Source: Candidatus Bathyarchaeota archaeon (GTDB taxonomy: Archaea; Thermoproteota; Bathyarchaeia; RBG-16-48-13; GCA-020355125). Taken from it: a stretch of 22,445 bases of DNA. Made by a program: the position numbers and the translations under genes. Where the stretch lies: contig JAOZHK010000145.1 of the NCBI GenBank assembly GCA_026014905.1, forward strand, positions 1 through 22,445, in the 5' to 3' direction. A model generated the notes under the pieces. The model made no database searches. It was not told where the DNA came from and worked only from the letters and a program-made list of their open reading frames with translations. Positions within the stretch are counted from its first letter, which is position 1. Every line of letters starts with the position of its first letter. Positions 21,210 through 22,445 of this stretch are shown one piece after another.

Positions 21210-22445
21210 TTAAAAAAGGTCTCTCAGTTGTCTAACTATACCTTGACTTATCATAAATCTATAAACTCTTCTTTTCAGCACATTTCGAGAAAATACTCCC
21301 TGAATTCGTCTTTTCCATGAACCATAAAAACTTCTATAACATTTATAGAGTTCTTCTTGTACTTCTTTTCGTGACAAGGTTTCTGTTGGCATTATGGCAT
21401 GCACCATGTCATAGTGGGCCCAATTCGAATCTTCTATCCACCTGTTCTTTTTTGCTTCTTCGAACAGTTCTGTTCCAGGGAAAGGTGTCAGAATCGCGTA
21501 GATGACGAAGTCGGGATCTAATTCGTTAATGAACGCTCGTGATTCCTTAATTGACTCTGCGGTATCGTTGCGTTCACCAATGATGAACATTGCTTGGGCG
21601 AAAATGTCATGCTGTTGGAGGAGTTTCACTGCTTGCTTGGCGTCTTCAGGCGTAATCTTCTTCTTGAAGGAGTCAAGTGTTAATTGCCTTGAGTTTTCAA
21701 TTCCTAGAAGGACCCAACGGAGACCGGACTTCCGTAATGTCGGCAGGGTGTCTTGATGTCTGATGATGTCATCACATCGTGCTTGGGTAAACCACATCAA
21801 ATCATCAGCAATTCCTTTCTGAATGATTTCGTTGGCCAGTTCACGAGCTCGTTGACCCACTCCGAAATTATCATCGGTTAACCACACGAACCGACTGCCA
21901 AAATTGTGGAAACAATAGTCGATTTCATCGGCAATACGTAGAGGCGATTTCTTTCGCCACACACCTTGCCAGAAGCACCATTGAGAACAGAACGTGCAAC
22001 GATGTGGACACCCCCTCGATCCTTCAATCAAAACATAGGGCATCTTCTGTCCAGACATGGCACGGAAGTGATACTTATGAACCACATCTTTCACAAAATG
22101 ATATCCTGGATAGGGTAAATCATCAAGATCCTGAATTAGTGGTCGTGATAGATTATGTGTAATCTCTCCGTTATGTCGGAAGGATATTCCCTGTATTGTT
22201 GAAAAGGAGGATCCGTTAGCTACCTTGTTCACAAGATCTGCAAAGGTGATTTCGCCTTCTCCTCTGACGATAACGTCGATTTCAGGATATGCTTCCAAAC
22301 TTTCTTGGGCTGTAGCTGTGAAATGCTGACCTCCAGCGACAGTGACAACATTTGGATTAACTCTTTTCGCAGTCTCTAATGTTCTCAGAACTACGTAAGC
22401 ATTGCATGTTGCCAGTGCACTACAAGCTACAACGTCTGGATTGAA
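21210..22445 (-). CDS. B12-binding radical SAM protein (N-terminus outside the window)
   Basis: The frame is open to the window edge. The visible N-terminal part is a cobalamin-binding (Rossmann-like) domain (PDVVACSALATCN ... VNPNVVTVAGGQHF ... VIVRGEGE). The radical SAM domain has the [4Fe-4S] motif CPHRCTFC within SRGCPHRCTFCSQW, then DDNFG and the GIEN and ELFEEAKKNRW elements. Such enzymes use SAM-derived radicals with cobalamin, often for methylation or unusual ring chemistry. The substrate is unknown. The upstream TTG/Leu codon often used as a start at 22298 lies inside the B12 domain, so the true start is beyond 22445. Confidence 0.9.
   Translation of the reverse strand, partial: FNPDVVACSALATCNAYVVLRTLETAKRVNPNVVTVAGGQHFTATAQESLEAYPEIDVIVRGEGEITFADLVNKVANGSSFSTIQGISFRHNGEITHNLSRPLIQDLDDLPYPGYHFVKDVVHKYHFRAMSGQKMPYVLIEGSRGCPHRCTFCSQWCFWQGVWRKKSPLRIADEIDYCFHNFGSRFVWLTDDNFGVGQRARELANEIIQKGIADDLMWFTQARCDDIIRHQDTLPTLRKSGLRWVLLGIENSRQLTLDSFKKKITPEDAKQAVKLLQQHDIFAQAMFIIGERNDTAESIKESRAFINELDPDFVIYAILTPFPGTELFEEAKKNRWIEDSNWAHYDMVHAIMPTETLSRKEVQEELYKCYRSFYGSWKRRIQGVFSRNVLKRRVYRFMISQGIVRQLRDLF

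Noticed and set aside
1..22445. CRISPR array or rRNA genes
   Set aside because: No regularly spaced direct repeats and no rRNA-like conserved segment were seen.

Overview
The window is archaeal chromosomal DNA of moderate GC. The evidence is a class II tRNA-Leu of archaeal type that appears to carry a noncanonical intron, TATA-like boxes 25-35 nt upstream of starts, GGTGA-type ribosome binding sites, an archaeal CDP-alcohol phosphatidyltransferase, a PadR/TRASH regulator and paired P1B ATPases. The lineage cannot be fixed from sequence alone.

Layout: 1-2026 holds the tail of an unknown gene, a SnoaL-like protein, a small zinc-ribbon ORF running into a tRNA-Leu(CAA) gene, and a DUF302 protein. 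2027-10163 is a metal (copper) island. On the minus strand are a PadR-TRASH regulator and a second unit encoding a SHOCT membrane protein, a PepSY-like secreted protein, a frame-broken small membrane protein and a methyltransferase; both units start from the same 14-nt promoter/operator motif. On the plus strand are CopA, a YHS mini-protein, a TRASH mini-protein, a LOG-family protein and a CopB-type ATPase with a C-terminal YHS domain. 10234-11568 is an iron unit: FTR1 permease, an overlapping DtxR-type repressor and a perfect DtxR-like box. 11629-13239 is a minus-strand operon of unknown role (small protein, alpha/beta-hydrolase-like protein with Cys at the nucleophile elbow, small beta-rich protein, CBS-pair protein), divergent from a membrane protein plus dual winged-helix regulator at 13417-14223.

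14224-14853 looks non-genic but contains a split ORF, a hairpin and two tandem 54-bp repeats. A tyrosine-recombinase-like gene with a coiled-coil tail follows (14854-16206). 16298-18440 is a lipid-related operon (VTT membrane protein, archaetidylinositol-phosphate-synthase-like enzyme, PfkB kinase). Then come a tautomerase, an unknown helical protein, a 52-aa membrane protein, two convergent paralogous ribbon-helix-helix genes, a cysteine-rich DUF6144-like protein and a partial B12-binding radical SAM protein.

The strongest unexplained signal is a set of (CG)4-5 dinucleotide tracts outside the main genes, with other short tandem repeats. In two independent places (2711-2720 and 20179-20188) removing one CG unit restores a sensible gene. 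In one, a 37-codon membrane-protein gene with a good ribosome binding site is brought back into frame. In the other, a ribbon-helix-helix gene regains its stop. This suggests slippage or phase variation of small genes, recent repeat expansion, or systematic sequencing/assembly error.
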